From assembly GCA_025059775.1 (NCBI GenBank), contig JANXCW010000014.1, forward strand, positions 1-54,658: DNA of 54,658 nucleotides. The letters are read 5' to 3'. Made by a program: the position numbers and the translations under genes. Below the pieces are notes generated by a model that saw nothing but the letters and a program-made list of their open reading frames with translations, was not told where the DNA came from and did not search any database. This stretch comes from Armatimonadota bacterium. Lineage in GTDB: Bacteria > Sysuimicrobiota > Sysuimicrobiia > Sysuimicrobiales > Sysuimicrobiaceae. Each line of letters starts with the position of its first letter. Positions within the stretch are counted from its first letter, which is position 1. Below, in pieces: positions 1 to 8,205 of this stretch.

Positions 1-144
1 AATCAACCCCTTCGCCGCCAACTCCGCAATCGCATCGTACGCCCAGTGGTTCGTCGGAACATCCGCAAACGGCTGGGTGAACCCCGGGGCGACGAGGGCT
101 AGGACCATGGCCAGAACCACTGCACCTGCGGTCTTCCTCGCCAT
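1..144 (-). CDS. SLH-domain exported protein, N-terminal 48 residues (cut by window edge)
   Basis: The reverse strand encodes a start ATG (144-142), a basic N-terminus and a hydrophobic signal sequence, then a mature N-terminus reading PFADVPTNHWAYDAIAEL. This is the opening of an S-layer homology (SLH) domain: F-x-D-V-P, then H-W-A-Y-x-A-I, then L-A-A-K-G-L-I. The frame stays open to base 1, so the rest lies outside the window. A Shine-Dalgarno GGAGGGG lies 7 nt upstream. SLH domains bind secondary cell-wall polymers or modified peptidoglycan. In diderm Terrabacteria (OmpM of Negativicutes, SlpA of Deinococcota) an SLH domain precedes an outer-membrane beta-barrel and tethers the membrane. 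Placement beside this outer-membrane cluster suggests the same role here. The barrel itself is not visible. Confidence 0.85.
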   Translation of the reverse strand, partial: MARKTAGAVVLAMVLALVAPGFTQPFADVPTNHWAYDAIAELAAKGLI

Positions 145-374
145 GTAGCACCCCTCCATTGAGTACGATGTCTAGTAAAGCCCAGGGAGCCTCGCGCTAA
201 CCGTGTCGGGGAGTCTTCCGGTTTCCTCCACCGTCGACTCAGCGCTTCCTCCCCTGCGACACCCCCTCCGGCGGCATGATGGCATACAACTCCCCCACCT
301 CCTTTCCCGCCTTCCGCCCCTTTCCGGAGGAGCCGGTGTCCGTTCTCCAGATTACATTCCGAATCTTCGCGCCG
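145..374. other. Intergenic gap between the YqgF-like gene and the SLH gene
   Basis: These 230 bases separate two minus-strand genes. On the minus strand TTAGCG, a 17-nt spacer and TACTAG lie ahead of the SLH gene and could be a weak promoter. A GTG-started 19-codon reading frame preceded by AAAGGAG also occurs around 242-301 on the minus strand, but I cannot show it is a gene. No terminator with a T tract was seen. Confidence 0.3.
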
Positions 375-785
375 TCAAACGGATTTCCTCCTCCCCCTCT
401 GGCCCGCTGCGAAAAATCGCTCCGCGAGGAGGACCGCCACGTAGTCGTCGTAGGGACGGTCGGGGACCCGCAAGAAGGCCGGAAGGAGCCGGCGCAGACC
501 TCGGGGGGGGTGGTCTCGGAGGTAGCGGATGCGGGCCTCCAGGGTGGTTCCCCGCTCGGAGACCGGTACGACAGGCCGACCCAACCGCTTTGCCAGGGCC
601 GTGACTTCCCGGCACCCTGTCTGGTCTCCCACCACCACCACCTCCACCCCGAACCGCGTCGCGAGCTCCCGGAGCCGTTCCTCCAGACTCTCCCGGGGGA
701 TCACCTCCCGGTGAAGGATCCCCTCCTCGTGGCACACCGCGATCCCGCACTTCCCTCGGCCCGGATCCACCGCGAGGACCCTCAT
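375..785 (-). CDS. YqgF/RuvX-like RNase H-fold nuclease
   Basis: This 136-residue protein matches the size and layout of the YqgF (RuvX) family, which has a Holliday-resolvase fold and matures the 5' end of 16S rRNA in Escherichia coli. The first strand carries the acidic site LAVDPGRGKCGIAV (Asp7). A second strand reads VEVVVVGDQTG, a Glu follows in VPVSERGTTLEARI, and the C-terminal acidic site is PYDDYVAVLLAERF. The start ATG is one base beyond the TonB-like gene's stop, so the two are probably coupled. It is divergent from canonical YqgF in the first motif (GRGKCG in place of G-x-K-R-I-G), so it may be a paralogue rather than the housekeeping enzyme. Confidence 0.75.
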   Translation of the reverse strand: MRVLAVDPGRGKCGIAVCHEEGILHREVIPRESLEERLRELATRFGVEVVVVGDQTGCREVTALAKRLGRPVVPVSERGTTLEARIRYLRDHPPRGLRRLLPAFLRVPDRPYDDYVAVLLAERFFAAGQRGRRKSV

Positions 786-786
786 G

Positions 787-1659
787 TCAGGGCTCCACCC
801 GGAAGGTCACCCAGAGCACGTAGTACGCAAGGATAGGTCTCCCGTCCTGCCGGGCCGGCTCAAACCGCCAGGCCTTCAGAGCCTCCGCGGTCGCTCGATC
901 CAGCTCCGGAATCCCGGAGGAGACCAGGACCTCCACCGAGCCCACGGTCCCGTCCGTCTGCACCAGGAGCTTCATGCGCACGCGGCCTTCCGGGACCCGG
1001 AGGGCCGCTTCGGAGGTAAGGTGGGAGCGCTGGATGGAGAGGGTGTAAACATCCGGGTAGGCTGGGTGCGGCATCACGAGCGGCCGGGGCGGAAGGAGGG
1101 TCGGAGAGGGTGTAGGCTCCGGGCCGGGAGAAGACCCGGGAGGAGGAGGGGTCAGATCGGAAGCAGGCGTCTGCGGAGGGGGGACATCGCCCCCGGCTGA
1201 TCCTCGCGGGGTCTCGATGGCCAGGGCTGGCGAAGCCGGTTCCGATCCATGGACGGGAAGCCCACCTGCCGGGGATCCCTTTTCTGCGGTGGGGAATCCC
1301 TGCGCGCGGAACTCCCGGGTGGGGAGGTGCGACGCGGCTGCCTGGTCAGCCGAGGATCTTCCGGACTTCGGGGAAGGCCGGACGAGGGGGGCAACCGTGG
1401 CTTTTTGCCGTCTCGTGAGGGACGGCCGACGGAGTTCTGAAGGACGCATGGAGGGGAGCGGGGTACGGGGGTATGCGAGATCCCGGTGCTCCCGTCTCCC
1501 GGGCTGGGCTGCCTGCGCCCTCCCCGGATCTCCTTCTTCCTCCGCGGTTGGCCCGGGAAGGTGGAAGGGGGACGGGTTTGCGGGAGGAGGCGGAGTGCGC
1601 GGGGTGCCGGAGCACCCCGTACTCACGAGGAGGGCCGCCAGCAGAATCAGGGGACGCAT
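787..1659 (-). CDS. TonB-like energy transducer with a lipoprotein signal
   Basis: A 290-residue protein in three parts. The N-terminus MRPLILLAALLVSTGC ends in a lipobox, with Cys16 the predicted lipidated residue. The middle, to about residue 200, is a long Pro/Ser/Arg-rich disordered spacer. The last 90 residues are a TonB C-terminal domain, with YP at its start, the segment VRMKLLVQTDGTVGSVEV, a central SSGIPELDRATAEALKAWRF helix and a final strand ending VLWVTFRVEP. TonB normally has an uncleaved transmembrane anchor that contacts ExbB/ExbD. Here the anchor looks like a lipid, which is unusual. Its ATG overlaps the receptor's TGA by one base, so it most likely serves that receptor. No exbB or exbD is in the window. 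Confidence 0.8.
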   Translation of the reverse strand: MRPLILLAALLVSTGCSGTPRTPPPPANPSPFHLPGPTAEEEGDPGRAQAAQPGRREHRDLAYPRTPLPSMRPSELRRPSLTRRQKATVAPLVRPSPKSGRSSADQAAASHLPTREFRAQGFPTAEKGSPAGGLPVHGSEPASPALAIETPRGSAGGDVPPPQTPASDLTPPPPGSSPGPEPTPSPTLLPPRPLVMPHPAYPDVYTLSIQRSHLTSEAALRVPEGRVRMKLLVQTDGTVGSVEVLVSSGIPELDRATAEALKAWRFEPARQDGRPILAYYVLWVTFRVEP

Positions 1660-3467
1660 CAGAAGCTCCCCCCAAACCGCAGGTACACGGATCGCCCCGG
1701 GGCGGGATACCCCCGGAGGGTCTCATAGCGGGCGTCCAGGAGGTTGTCCACTACGGCCTGCACGGTCCAGTTCCTCCACCGTATCTCGTACCGGAGGCCC
1801 AGGGTGAGGTAAGAGGGCAGGAGGATCCGGTTGGGGGGGAGAGTGGCGTAGTCGAGGTCGGGGCGTTCGCCGACGTAGTGCGCCACGAGGGTCAGGGAGC
1901 TCTGGGGGCTCACCTCATACCGCAGGGCCAAGTTCGCGGTCCACCCCGGCACGCGCAGCAGTGGTAGGCCGGTGGTCCGGTCCAGTCCGTCTGACCAGGT
2001 GAGGTTTCCCAGCACCGACCACCGGTCTCCCAGCCGGCCTACCGCCTCCGCGGAGAGCCCCTGGATGCGGGCGGAGCCGATGTTCTGCGGGGGGCAACCG
2101 CCCGTGATGAGGTCCCGGGAGTCCGTGTAGAAGCCGTTGAGCCGGACCAGGAGCCCTTCCCGTACCTCCGCCTCCATGCCCAGATCCAGGGACCACGCGC
2201 TTTCGGGCCTCAAATTTGGGTCGCTGCACCCCGGGAAGAACCGCTCCCCGAAGGTGGGCCCCCGGAAGGTGCGGCCCACGCTCCCTCGGACCCGGACGCC
2301 GGGACCCAGGAAGTGCACGAACCCCAACCTGGGGTTGAGCTGCATCCCCCAGGTGCGGTGTAGGTCCAACCGGGCGCCCACGCCCAGGAGCGTCCGGTCT
2401 AGCAGGGCAAGGTCGACCTGCCCGTAGCCCGAAAGGGCGGCGTCGTCCGCGGCGTAGCCCCCGAAGGAATCCTGAAAGCGGTAGCTGGCACCCTGCCATT
2501 CCGCGCCCAGGGTCAGGAGGGCTCCCGTGGGCAGGCGCAGGATCCGCTGCCAGTTCGCGCCGTATGCGCTCCCCCGGGCATCGGACCCGTACCCGGGAGA
2601 GGTGTACGCGAGCCCCTCCCCGTACCACCACATCCGGAACAGGTGCTCCGGCAGGTTTGGCTCCCCCCGCCGCCAGGTGAGGCCTGCGACCGTGCGCCAA
2701 TCGGACTGCCGGTCGGAGGGCGTGGGCAGGAAGGAGGGCCCGGGAAGGCCGGAGCGCCCGTCCGTGTGGTGGAAGCTCAGCTCCACATCGCCCATCGGGA
2801 GCGCGGGAAGGGAGATCCGCCCGGTGGCGGTGAGGCGCCGCGCGTCGCCGTTGGGCAGAAACCCGCCCGTGGTGAGGAGCTCAGCGCCGAGACCGTACCG
2901 GAGGGCTTCGGAACCCCCTCCCAGGCTCAGGTGGGCCTGCGCGGTGTCGAAACTCCCGTAGCCGGCAGAGATCCGTGCGCGCTCGGGCCTGCGGGTGATG
3001 ACGTGGATCACGCCTCCCAGGGCTCCGCTCCCCCACAGGGCGGAGTACGGGCCCCGCAGGACCTCGATGCGCTCCACTTCCGCGAGGGGAAGGGTGGCGA
3101 GGTTCACGCCGAACTGAGCGGTGGGGTTAAGGGGGACGCCGTCCAGGAGCACCAGGACCTGGAGGGGGCTCGTGCCCCGGATGCTGGGCTGGAGCAGACC
3201 GCCCGGCCCTGGGTAGGCCTCCCGGACGTACACCTCCGCCAGCAACCGCAGCGCCTCGCCCACGGTCAAAAACCCTAACCTGCGCAGCTCCTCGCCTCCC
3301 AGCACCGTCACGTACGTGGGCGTGCCCACCACGGGCTGGGGCCGACGGCCTGCTACCACCACCTCCTCGCCCTCGAAGACAGGCGGTACCTGGGCCGAAG
3401 CGGACAGGGCGGAGAGGAGCGGGAGGAGAATACTCCAGCAAGCCAGGACAAGAGGGCGTGTGCGCAC
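1659..3467 (-). CDS. btuB: TonB-dependent outer-membrane receptor, probably cobalamin (BtuB-like)
   Basis: A 602-residue outer-membrane receptor. A signal peptide ends near SALSASAQ. A plug domain (about residues 35-150) follows, containing VTVLGGEELRRLG, LLDGVPLN and the conserved IEVLRGPYSALWGSGALGGV. The remainder is alternating amphipathic strands of a 22-stranded barrel, ending in an aromatic residue (LRFGGSF). Size and plug resemble BtuB. The substrate is assigned from the cobalamin riboswitch directly upstream, not from the protein alone. The start is GTG at 3467, chosen because GGAGG lies 8 nt upstream and is the element the riboswitch can mask. It is translationally coupled to the TonB-like gene that follows. 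Confidence 0.85.
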   Translation of the reverse strand: MRTRPLVLACWSILLPLLSALSASAQVPPVFEGEEVVVAGRRPQPVVGTPTYVTVLGGEELRRLGFLTVGEALRLLAEVYVREAYPGPGGLLQPSIRGTSPLQVLVLLDGVPLNPTAQFGVNLATLPLAEVERIEVLRGPYSALWGSGALGGVIHVITRRPERARISAGYGSFDTAQAHLSLGGGSEALRYGLGAELLTTGGFLPNGDARRLTATGRISLPALPMGDVELSFHHTDGRSGLPGPSFLPTPSDRQSDWRTVAGLTWRRGEPNLPEHLFRMWWYGEGLAYTSPGYGSDARGSAYGANWQRILRLPTGALLTLGAEWQGASYRFQDSFGGYAADDAALSGYGQVDLALLDRTLLGVGARLDLHRTWGMQLNPRLGFVHFLGPGVRVRGSVGRTFRGPTFGERFFPGCSDPNLRPESAWSLDLGMEAEVREGLLVRLNGFYTDSRDLITGGCPPQNIGSARIQGLSAEAVGRLGDRWSVLGNLTWSDGLDRTTGLPLLRVPGWTANLALRYEVSPQSSLTLVAHYVGERPDLDYATLPPNRILLPSYLTLGLRYEIRWRNWTVQAVVDNLLDARYETLRGYPAPGRSVYLRFGGSF

Positions 3468-3507
3468 GGGCCCACCTCCACTTAACCCCCGAAGGGGGTG
3501 GGTCTGT

Positions 3508-3681
3508 GCGCGGGCAGGTCTTCTGGCTCCGGATCCTCGCCTCGCCCGCCCTTCCCAGGCCGGCAGCTTGCACCCCTCCGGCCCAGTGGGTTGCTGTGGG
3601 CTCGGCTCCCCGGTTACAGCGGCGGGAACCGCGCCGGACTCGGGGCCCGGGCCCCTGCACCGGACTTCCCTTGGCCCGCGC
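3508..3681 (-). promoter_or_regulatory. Cobalamin (AdoCbl-type) riboswitch
   Basis: Read on the minus strand, the leader holds the hallmark blocks of the cobalamin riboswitch in order. P1 5' strand GCGCGGGC comes first, then AAGGGAAGTCCGGTG, then GGTTCCCGCCGCTGTAA, a CCCACTGGGCC region, CTGGGAAGG, and the most diagnostic block GGAGCCAGAAGACCTGCC. The P1 3' strand GCCCGCGC then closes the structure. Downstream (3485-3499) is a small ACCCCC/GGGGGT hairpin. A CCCACC stretch there can pair with GGTGGG in the Shine-Dalgarno region (3471-3479), so control is probably of translation initiation. It governs the receptor gene and, by coupling, the TonB-like and YqgF-like genes. Confidence 0.93.
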
Positions 3682-3734
3682 GGCCTCAGGATAGCGCGGG
3701 TCTACGGCCCTGTCCACCGTTGACCCATGGGGGC

Positions 3735-4670
3735 TTACGGGGATGTCCCTCCGAGCTCGAACCCGAGCCACAGGGGACCCTCGGTGAAGGCATCCCGGAG
3801 CACCACCACGCGCACCCGGGTGGGCACCCCTCGCCGGAGGATCTGGTCCGTGATGCGCCGACCCGAGTCTCCGTCCACCACCACATAGGGCGGGCCGTTC
3901 ACCCGGGTCTGCGGGGCGCTCAGGATGCGGCTGCGGCCTGGCGGCCCCGCGCGCTGCGAGGCTGCCTGCGCCAGGAGCAACAGGGCGTCCCGTACCTGCT
4001 CCCGCGGGCCGGGGGTCACCATTCCCGCTTCGAGCACCTGCCCTTTTCGAAACACGAGCTCGTTCTTGACCAGCTGTACATCCACGGGCACGGGCTCCCC
4101 CGCGAGTGCGTTCTTGGTGCTGACGATGCGGACCACCACCTCCTGCCTGCGACGTCGGATGAGGCGCTCGATGGCCTCCCAGGAGATCCCCGGCTGAAAG
4201 GGCACGATCACGTTCCCGTTCGCATCGGGGCCTGCCCCCTGACCTGTGGCGAACTCCACGGCCCGCTGACGCAGCCGGAAGAAGGCCTCCCGGACCTCCG
4301 AAGGCCCGAGGCGCCCATCCAACACTTCCCGGGCCAGCTCCTGATCGCTGAGCACGGCGATGGTGCCCTGTTCCAGCCGGGCGATGTCCCGCCGCAACGC
4401 CTCCGCGCGTTCCTCCAGCTGCCTCACCGTCTCCCGCAGCCGGAACAGGGCCGTGCGGGCGTCCCGGGAGAGCCCCAGGAGGGTCCCCACGGTGAGGAGG
4501 TGGATGAGCATCCCGGTGAGCACCGTCACGATGTGGGCGGTGGTCCGGGGGCGCAGGCCCCACAGGCTGAGGCGCTGCTTCCCTACCCGGCGGCCGACCA
4601 CGTTTCCCACATACGCGATGAGCCCGCTGATCAAGAGCAGCAGGGGCAGGAGGAGGTAGCCGATCTCCAT
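3735..4670 (-). CDS. DUF3084-family membrane-anchored coiled-coil protein
   Basis: A 311-residue protein with two N-terminal membrane segments (MEIGYLLLPLLLLISGLIAYVG, then a helix around IVTVLTGMLIHLLTVGTLLGL). A coiled coil follows (about residues 65-105, rich in RLRETVRQLEERAEALRRDI), then a globular C-terminal half. This order matches DUF3084, a family of unknown function found in cyanobacteria, Deinococcota and Armatimonadota. An upstream in-frame start at 4796 is rejected because it would add 42 low-complexity residues overlapping the previous gene. ATG at 4670 has GGAGGG 7-8 nt upstream. It sits 74 bases after the glycosyltransferase gene and just before the riboswitch. An envelope role is inferred from context only. 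Confidence 0.8.
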   Translation of the reverse strand: MEIGYLLLPLLLLISGLIAYVGNVVGRRVGKQRLSLWGLRPRTTAHIVTVLTGMLIHLLTVGTLLGLSRDARTALFRLRETVRQLEERAEALRRDIARLEQGTIAVLSDQELAREVLDGRLGPSEVREAFFRLRQRAVEFATGQGAGPDANGNVIVPFQPGISWEAIERLIRRRRQEVVVRIVSTKNALAGEPVPVDVQLVKNELVFRKGQVLEAGMVTPGPREQVRDALLLLAQAASQRAGPPGRSRILSAPQTRVNGPPYVVVDGDSGRRITDQILRRGVPTRVRVVVLRDAFTEGPLWLGFELGGTSP

Positions 4671-4744
4671 CGCCCTCCAGCATACCGCACGCCCCCGGGG
4701 CCCTGGGGCTCCGGTAGGAAGCGGCAGAGCGCCCGCAGAGGGGA

Positions 4745-6379
4745 TCATCGGGTTCGGATTTGTCGCGGAACGGGAGGTTCGGTGGACCGAAGACACGCCG
4801 GTATCCTTTCGCCCGCGGGCTTCTCCAGCAGCAGATGGCCTCCTACCTGCCGCACCGTCCGCAGGCCTGAGAGCAGGTCCGGGTGGTAGAACCGCTCCGG
4901 CACCACCACCACGGCCCTCCGAGGGGAGGGGACCGCGCAGAGCATGCCCCGGAGGGAGTCCTCATCCTCCGCGTACCGCCAGTGCAGGCCGCTGTACGTG
5001 ATGAGGCTGTTGAGGGTGCGGAAGCCGATCCGAACATCCCCGGGCCGCGCCACCGACGCCGCCGTCCGCCCCACCTCCGGGCCAGAGCGGTGGCGGTCCA
5101 CCTCGGGCAGGGCGATGCCGACGGCGAGGGCGAAGAACAGCAGGCTGCTGCCGCCGAGGGCCAGCACCGCACCTCTGACGGAGCCGCGCAGGCCCAACCG
5201 CGCGGCAACCCCTCCTCCTGCCACCAGGGCGGCCACGGGGGGGACGAGGGCTGGCACGAGGGCCCGGGTCTGGGAGGGGTACAGCAGCGCTCCGTAGGCC
5301 GCCACCGCAGCCCCGAAGAGCGCGCAGAGGGCCGCCAGGAGTCTCCACCCACCCCGTGGCTTTTCCTCCTCCCCAAACGTCCCGGCCTCCAGCGCCCGGC
5401 CGATGAGGAGGGCCGCCGCGGGGTACAGGCTCAGCACGTAGTTCGGGAGCTTCGTGCCCGCGAGGGAGAAGAAAGCGAATCCGAAGGCGAGCCACACGAG
5501 GAGGAAGAGGGAGCGGGGATCCCTCCTTTCCCGCACCGCCCCTGAACAGGCCTCCGGGAGGAAGGCAGTCCAGGGCAGAAGGCCCAGGACGAGCACCGGC
5601 ACGTGGTACCAGATGGGGCCGCTCTGCCCCTCCACCACGCCCACGTACCGGTTCAGGGTGTAGTAGCCGAGGGCGGTGCGCAGAAAGGCCGCCCCGTGCA
5701 GGACGGCCTGGATCCCATACCACCCGCACCCCAACACCGCATAGCTCAGAAGAGCGGGAATCCACGGCACCTCCCGTAACCGGCCCAGCTCCCGGCGGAG
5801 CACCAGGAACAGGAACCCCACCGCGCCCGGAACCGCCGCGGCCACGAACCCCTTCGTGAGGGTCCCCAAGGCCGAGGCCACGAAGGCCAGGAGGTATGCC
5901 CGACGTTCCCCCCGCGCGTATCCGCGCCAGAACCCGAGGAAGGACAGCAGCATCCACAGCACGAGGAGGGGATCGAAGACCGCCAGCCGCGCCTGCGCCC
6001 ACCACTGGAGGGTGGTGGCCAAGACGAAGGCCGAGAGCACCCCGCACCGGGGGCCGAAGAGCTCCCGGCCGAGCAGCCCTGTGACGAGCACCCCGAGCAC
6101 ACCAGCTACCGCGGACCAGAACCGGGCCGTGAACTCGGTCACCCCGAAAAGTCTGCCGGTGGCGGCCACAAGCCAGAAGTAAAGGGGCGGGTGGACGAAC
6201 CACGGTTCCCCGTTCCACCGCAGGGTGACCCAGTCCCCGGTCCGCAGGATCTCCTGCGCGATGCCCGCGTACTTCGCCTCGTCCTGATCCCACAAGGGGG
6301 AGGTTCCCAGGCGCCAGAACAGGAGGAACGCAGAGAGGGCAATCCCCACGTGCAGCGCGCGCCTCACCGCCTGCGCCAC
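4745..6379 (-). CDS. ArnT-like (GT39/PMT-type) membrane glycosyltransferase
   Basis: A 544-residue polytopic membrane protein with about 12 hydrophobic segments. The first periplasmic loop carries the family signature WDQDEAKYAGIAQEI, whose acidic pair is catalytic in GT-C enzymes, followed by WNGEPWFVHPPLYFW. ArnT and its relatives move a sugar from an undecaprenyl-phosphate carrier to lipid A or protein on the outer face of the inner membrane. Next to the Lpx/Lpt genes, lipid A modification is the likeliest job, but the sugar and acceptor cannot be told. The annotated GTG start overlaps the lptF-like gene by 16 nt. A second in-frame GTG at 6367 would give a tidy 4-nt GTGA overlap and may be the true start. 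Confidence 0.85.
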   Translation of the reverse strand: MAQAVRRALHVGIALSAFLLFWRLGTSPLWDQDEAKYAGIAQEILRTGDWVTLRWNGEPWFVHPPLYFWLVAATGRLFGVTEFTARFWSAVAGVLGVLVTGLLGRELFGPRCGVLSAFVLATTLQWWAQARLAVFDPLLVLWMLLSFLGFWRGYARGERRAYLLAFVASALGTLTKGFVAAAVPGAVGFLFLVLRRELGRLREVPWIPALLSYAVLGCGWYGIQAVLHGAAFLRTALGYYTLNRYVGVVEGQSGPIWYHVPVLVLGLLPWTAFLPEACSGAVRERRDPRSLFLLVWLAFGFAFFSLAGTKLPNYVLSLYPAAALLIGRALEAGTFGEEEKPRGGWRLLAALCALFGAAVAAYGALLYPSQTRALVPALVPPVAALVAGGGVAARLGLRGSVRGAVLALGGSSLLFFALAVGIALPEVDRHRSGPEVGRTAASVARPGDVRIGFRTLNSLITYSGLHWRYAEDEDSLRGMLCAVPSPRRAVVVVPERFYHPDLLSGLRTVRQVGGHLLLEKPAGERIPACLRSTEPPVPRQIRTR

Positions 6380-7437
6380 ACCAGAACGATCCCGCTTCCC
6401 GCGGTCACCAGATTCGGGAGCCAGGCCGCGAGGGCCGGAGAGAGGTAGCCCGCCTGCCCCAGGAGGGTGCTGGCGGTGGTGAGGAGGTAGTAGCCGATGA
6501 GCACCAGAACCACGAGCCCGAAGGCAATCCCCCGACCGCCCCGAGGGTGTACCAGCCCCAGGGGGAAGCCTAGGAGGGCAAAGGCGAAGGGGGTCCCCAG
6601 GAGCGCGTACTTCCCTGCGAGATCCACCTCAAGCGGCCGGGTGAGCTGTCCATCGCGCCGGAGCCTCCGAAGCTCCTGCCGGATCTCCCGGATGCTCATC
6701 TCCAGCACCGTCCTCTCGGGTGGAGCCACCTCCTGCGGGGAGCGGGCGAGGCGCAGCCGGAGTACTTCGAATCCGGTCAGCAGGACCCCGTCCTCCAGCA
6801 CCACCATGCGGCCCCGGTGGAAGGTCCATCCCCCCGGCCCCCAGGTGGCGCGCTCCGCCTCGATCACCCGCACGAGCCGCCCGTCCCGGTGCTGCTGCAC
6901 GGTCACCCGCTCCAGAGTCCCGGCGGAGAGGTCCAGTCTGTGGGCGGAGACCACCACCTCGCTGCCGTCCTGTATGCGATCCCGAAACAGGACGTTCCAC
7001 CGGACGTCCTCCGCCCGAGGGCTTCCCACGGCCCGGCTCCAGGCCCGCCGGTACTGCAGCTCTGCCCAGGGCACCACTCCCTCCCCCAGGCCGTAACTCG
7101 CCGCGCTCACCACCGCGGCCACCAGCACACCCGGCAAGAGGATGCGCTCGGGTGGAATCCCGCCCGTCTGCATGGCTTCGATCTCCCTCCCCTCCGCAAG
7201 ACGGCCGTAGCCCAGGACGGTGCCGAACAACACCGCCATGGGGAGGGCGAAGCCCACGAGCGTCGGGAGGCGATAGGCCACCAGCTGCACAAAGGCCCCG
7301 GGGGGGAACCCGTACTGTACCGCGGACCGGGTGACGAAGAAAAAGTGGTTCGCCACCAGCAAGGTGGTGAACACCCCGACCCCGAACAGGACCGCGCCCA
7401 GCACCTCCCGGCCCACGTACCGGTCGAGCAACCGCAT
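6364..7437 (-). CDS. LptF/LptG-family LPS export permease
   Basis: A 357-residue member of the YjgP/YjgQ family. Three hydrophobic segments lie in the first 120 residues (LLDRYVGREVLGAVLFGVGVF onward), a periplasmic beta-jellyroll spans about 130-265, and three more membrane segments lie at the end. LptF and LptG form the membrane part of the LptB2FG ABC transporter that lifts LPS from the inner membrane into the Lpt bridge. It lies 3 nt after lptB, the matching ATPase. Only one permease gene is present here. A second copy may be elsewhere, or this protein may act as a homodimer. The sequence does not decide between LptF and LptG. Confidence 0.9.
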   Translation of the reverse strand: MRLLDRYVGREVLGAVLFGVGVFTTLLVANHFFFVTRSAVQYGFPPGAFVQLVAYRLPTLVGFALPMAVLFGTVLGYGRLAEGREIEAMQTGGIPPERILLPGVLVAAVVSAASYGLGEGVVPWAELQYRRAWSRAVGSPRAEDVRWNVLFRDRIQDGSEVVVSAHRLDLSAGTLERVTVQQHRDGRLVRVIEAERATWGPGGWTFHRGRMVVLEDGVLLTGFEVLRLRLARSPQEVAPPERTVLEMSIREIRQELRRLRRDGQLTRPLEVDLAGKYALLGTPFAFALLGFPLGLVHPRGGRGIAFGLVVLVLIGYYLLTTASTLLGQAGYLSPALAAWLPNLVTAGSGIVLVWRRR

Positions 7438-7440
7438 TCC

Positions 7441-8205
7441 TCACATCTGAAAGCGCTCGCCCAGGTAGAACCGACGCACCTCCTCGCTGGCCGCCAGGGC
7501 CTGTGCGGTCCCCTCGAACAGGACCTTTCCCTCGTACAGGATGGTGGAGCGATCCGTGATGGCGAGGGTCTCCCGCACGTTATGGTCGCTGATGAGCACT
7601 CCGATCCCCTGTTTCCGGAGGGTCGCGATGATGTCCTGGAGTTCCTGGATGGACTTGGGATCCACCCCCGTGAAGGGCTCGTCCAGCAGGAGGAACCGGG
7701 GGCGGGTGGCGAGGGCCCGGGCGATCTCCACCCGCCGCCGCTCCCCGCCCGAGAGGGTGTAGGCGGGCTGGTGGCGGAGGTGCGCGATGTGCAGGGCCTC
7801 CAGCAGCTCCTCTACCCTGGCCATCCGTTCCGCCCTGGGAAGTCCGTGCTGCTCAAGGATGAGCTCGATGTTCTCCGCGGGGGTGAGCTTGCGGAACACG
7901 GAAGGCTCCTGCGCGAGGTAGTGGATGCCTGCCCGGGCCCGAAGGTGCACGGGGAGGTGCGTGATGCGGGTGTTTCCGAGGTACACCTCTCCCGCGTTGG
8001 GGCGCACGAGGCCCACGATCATGTAAAAGCAGGTGGTTTTGCCCGCCCCGTTGGGGCCCAGCAACCCCACCACCTCGCCCGGCCGGACTACGAGGCTCAC
8101 CCCGTCCACCACCGTGCGGGCGCCGTAGCGCTTTTGAAGCCCTACGGCCCGCAGGGCGGTCCCGTCGGGATCCCCTCGTGCGGCAGGTTCACGGACGGAC
8201 CACAA
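7441..8205 (-). CDS. lptB: LPS export ABC transporter ATPase LptB
   Basis: A 254-residue ATPase with the Walker A motif GPNGAGKTT (about 50-58), the LptB-type Q-loop segment YLAQEPSVFRKLT, the signature LSGGERRRVEIARAL (151-165), Walker B FLLLDEP (171-177) and the H-loop SDHNV (His208). It hydrolyses ATP for the Lpt bridge with the LptF/G permease encoded 3 nt downstream. No ATG or GTG is well placed. A TTG at 8205 has GGGGAGGA 6-7 nt ahead and gives a normal LptB length, so it is chosen. It overlaps lptA by 17 nt. A far-upstream ATG at 8238 lacks a ribosome site. Confidence 0.92.
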   Translation of the reverse strand: MWSVREPAARGDPDGTALRAVGLQKRYGARTVVDGVSLVVRPGEVVGLLGPNGAGKTTCFYMIVGLVRPNAGEVYLGNTRITHLPVHLRARAGIHYLAQEPSVFRKLTPAENIELILEQHGLPRAERMARVEELLEALHIAHLRHQPAYTLSGGERRRVEIARALATRPRFLLLDEPFTGVDPKSIQELQDIIATLRKQGIGVLISDHNVRETLAITDRSTILYEGKVLFEGTAQALAASEEVRRFYLGERFQM

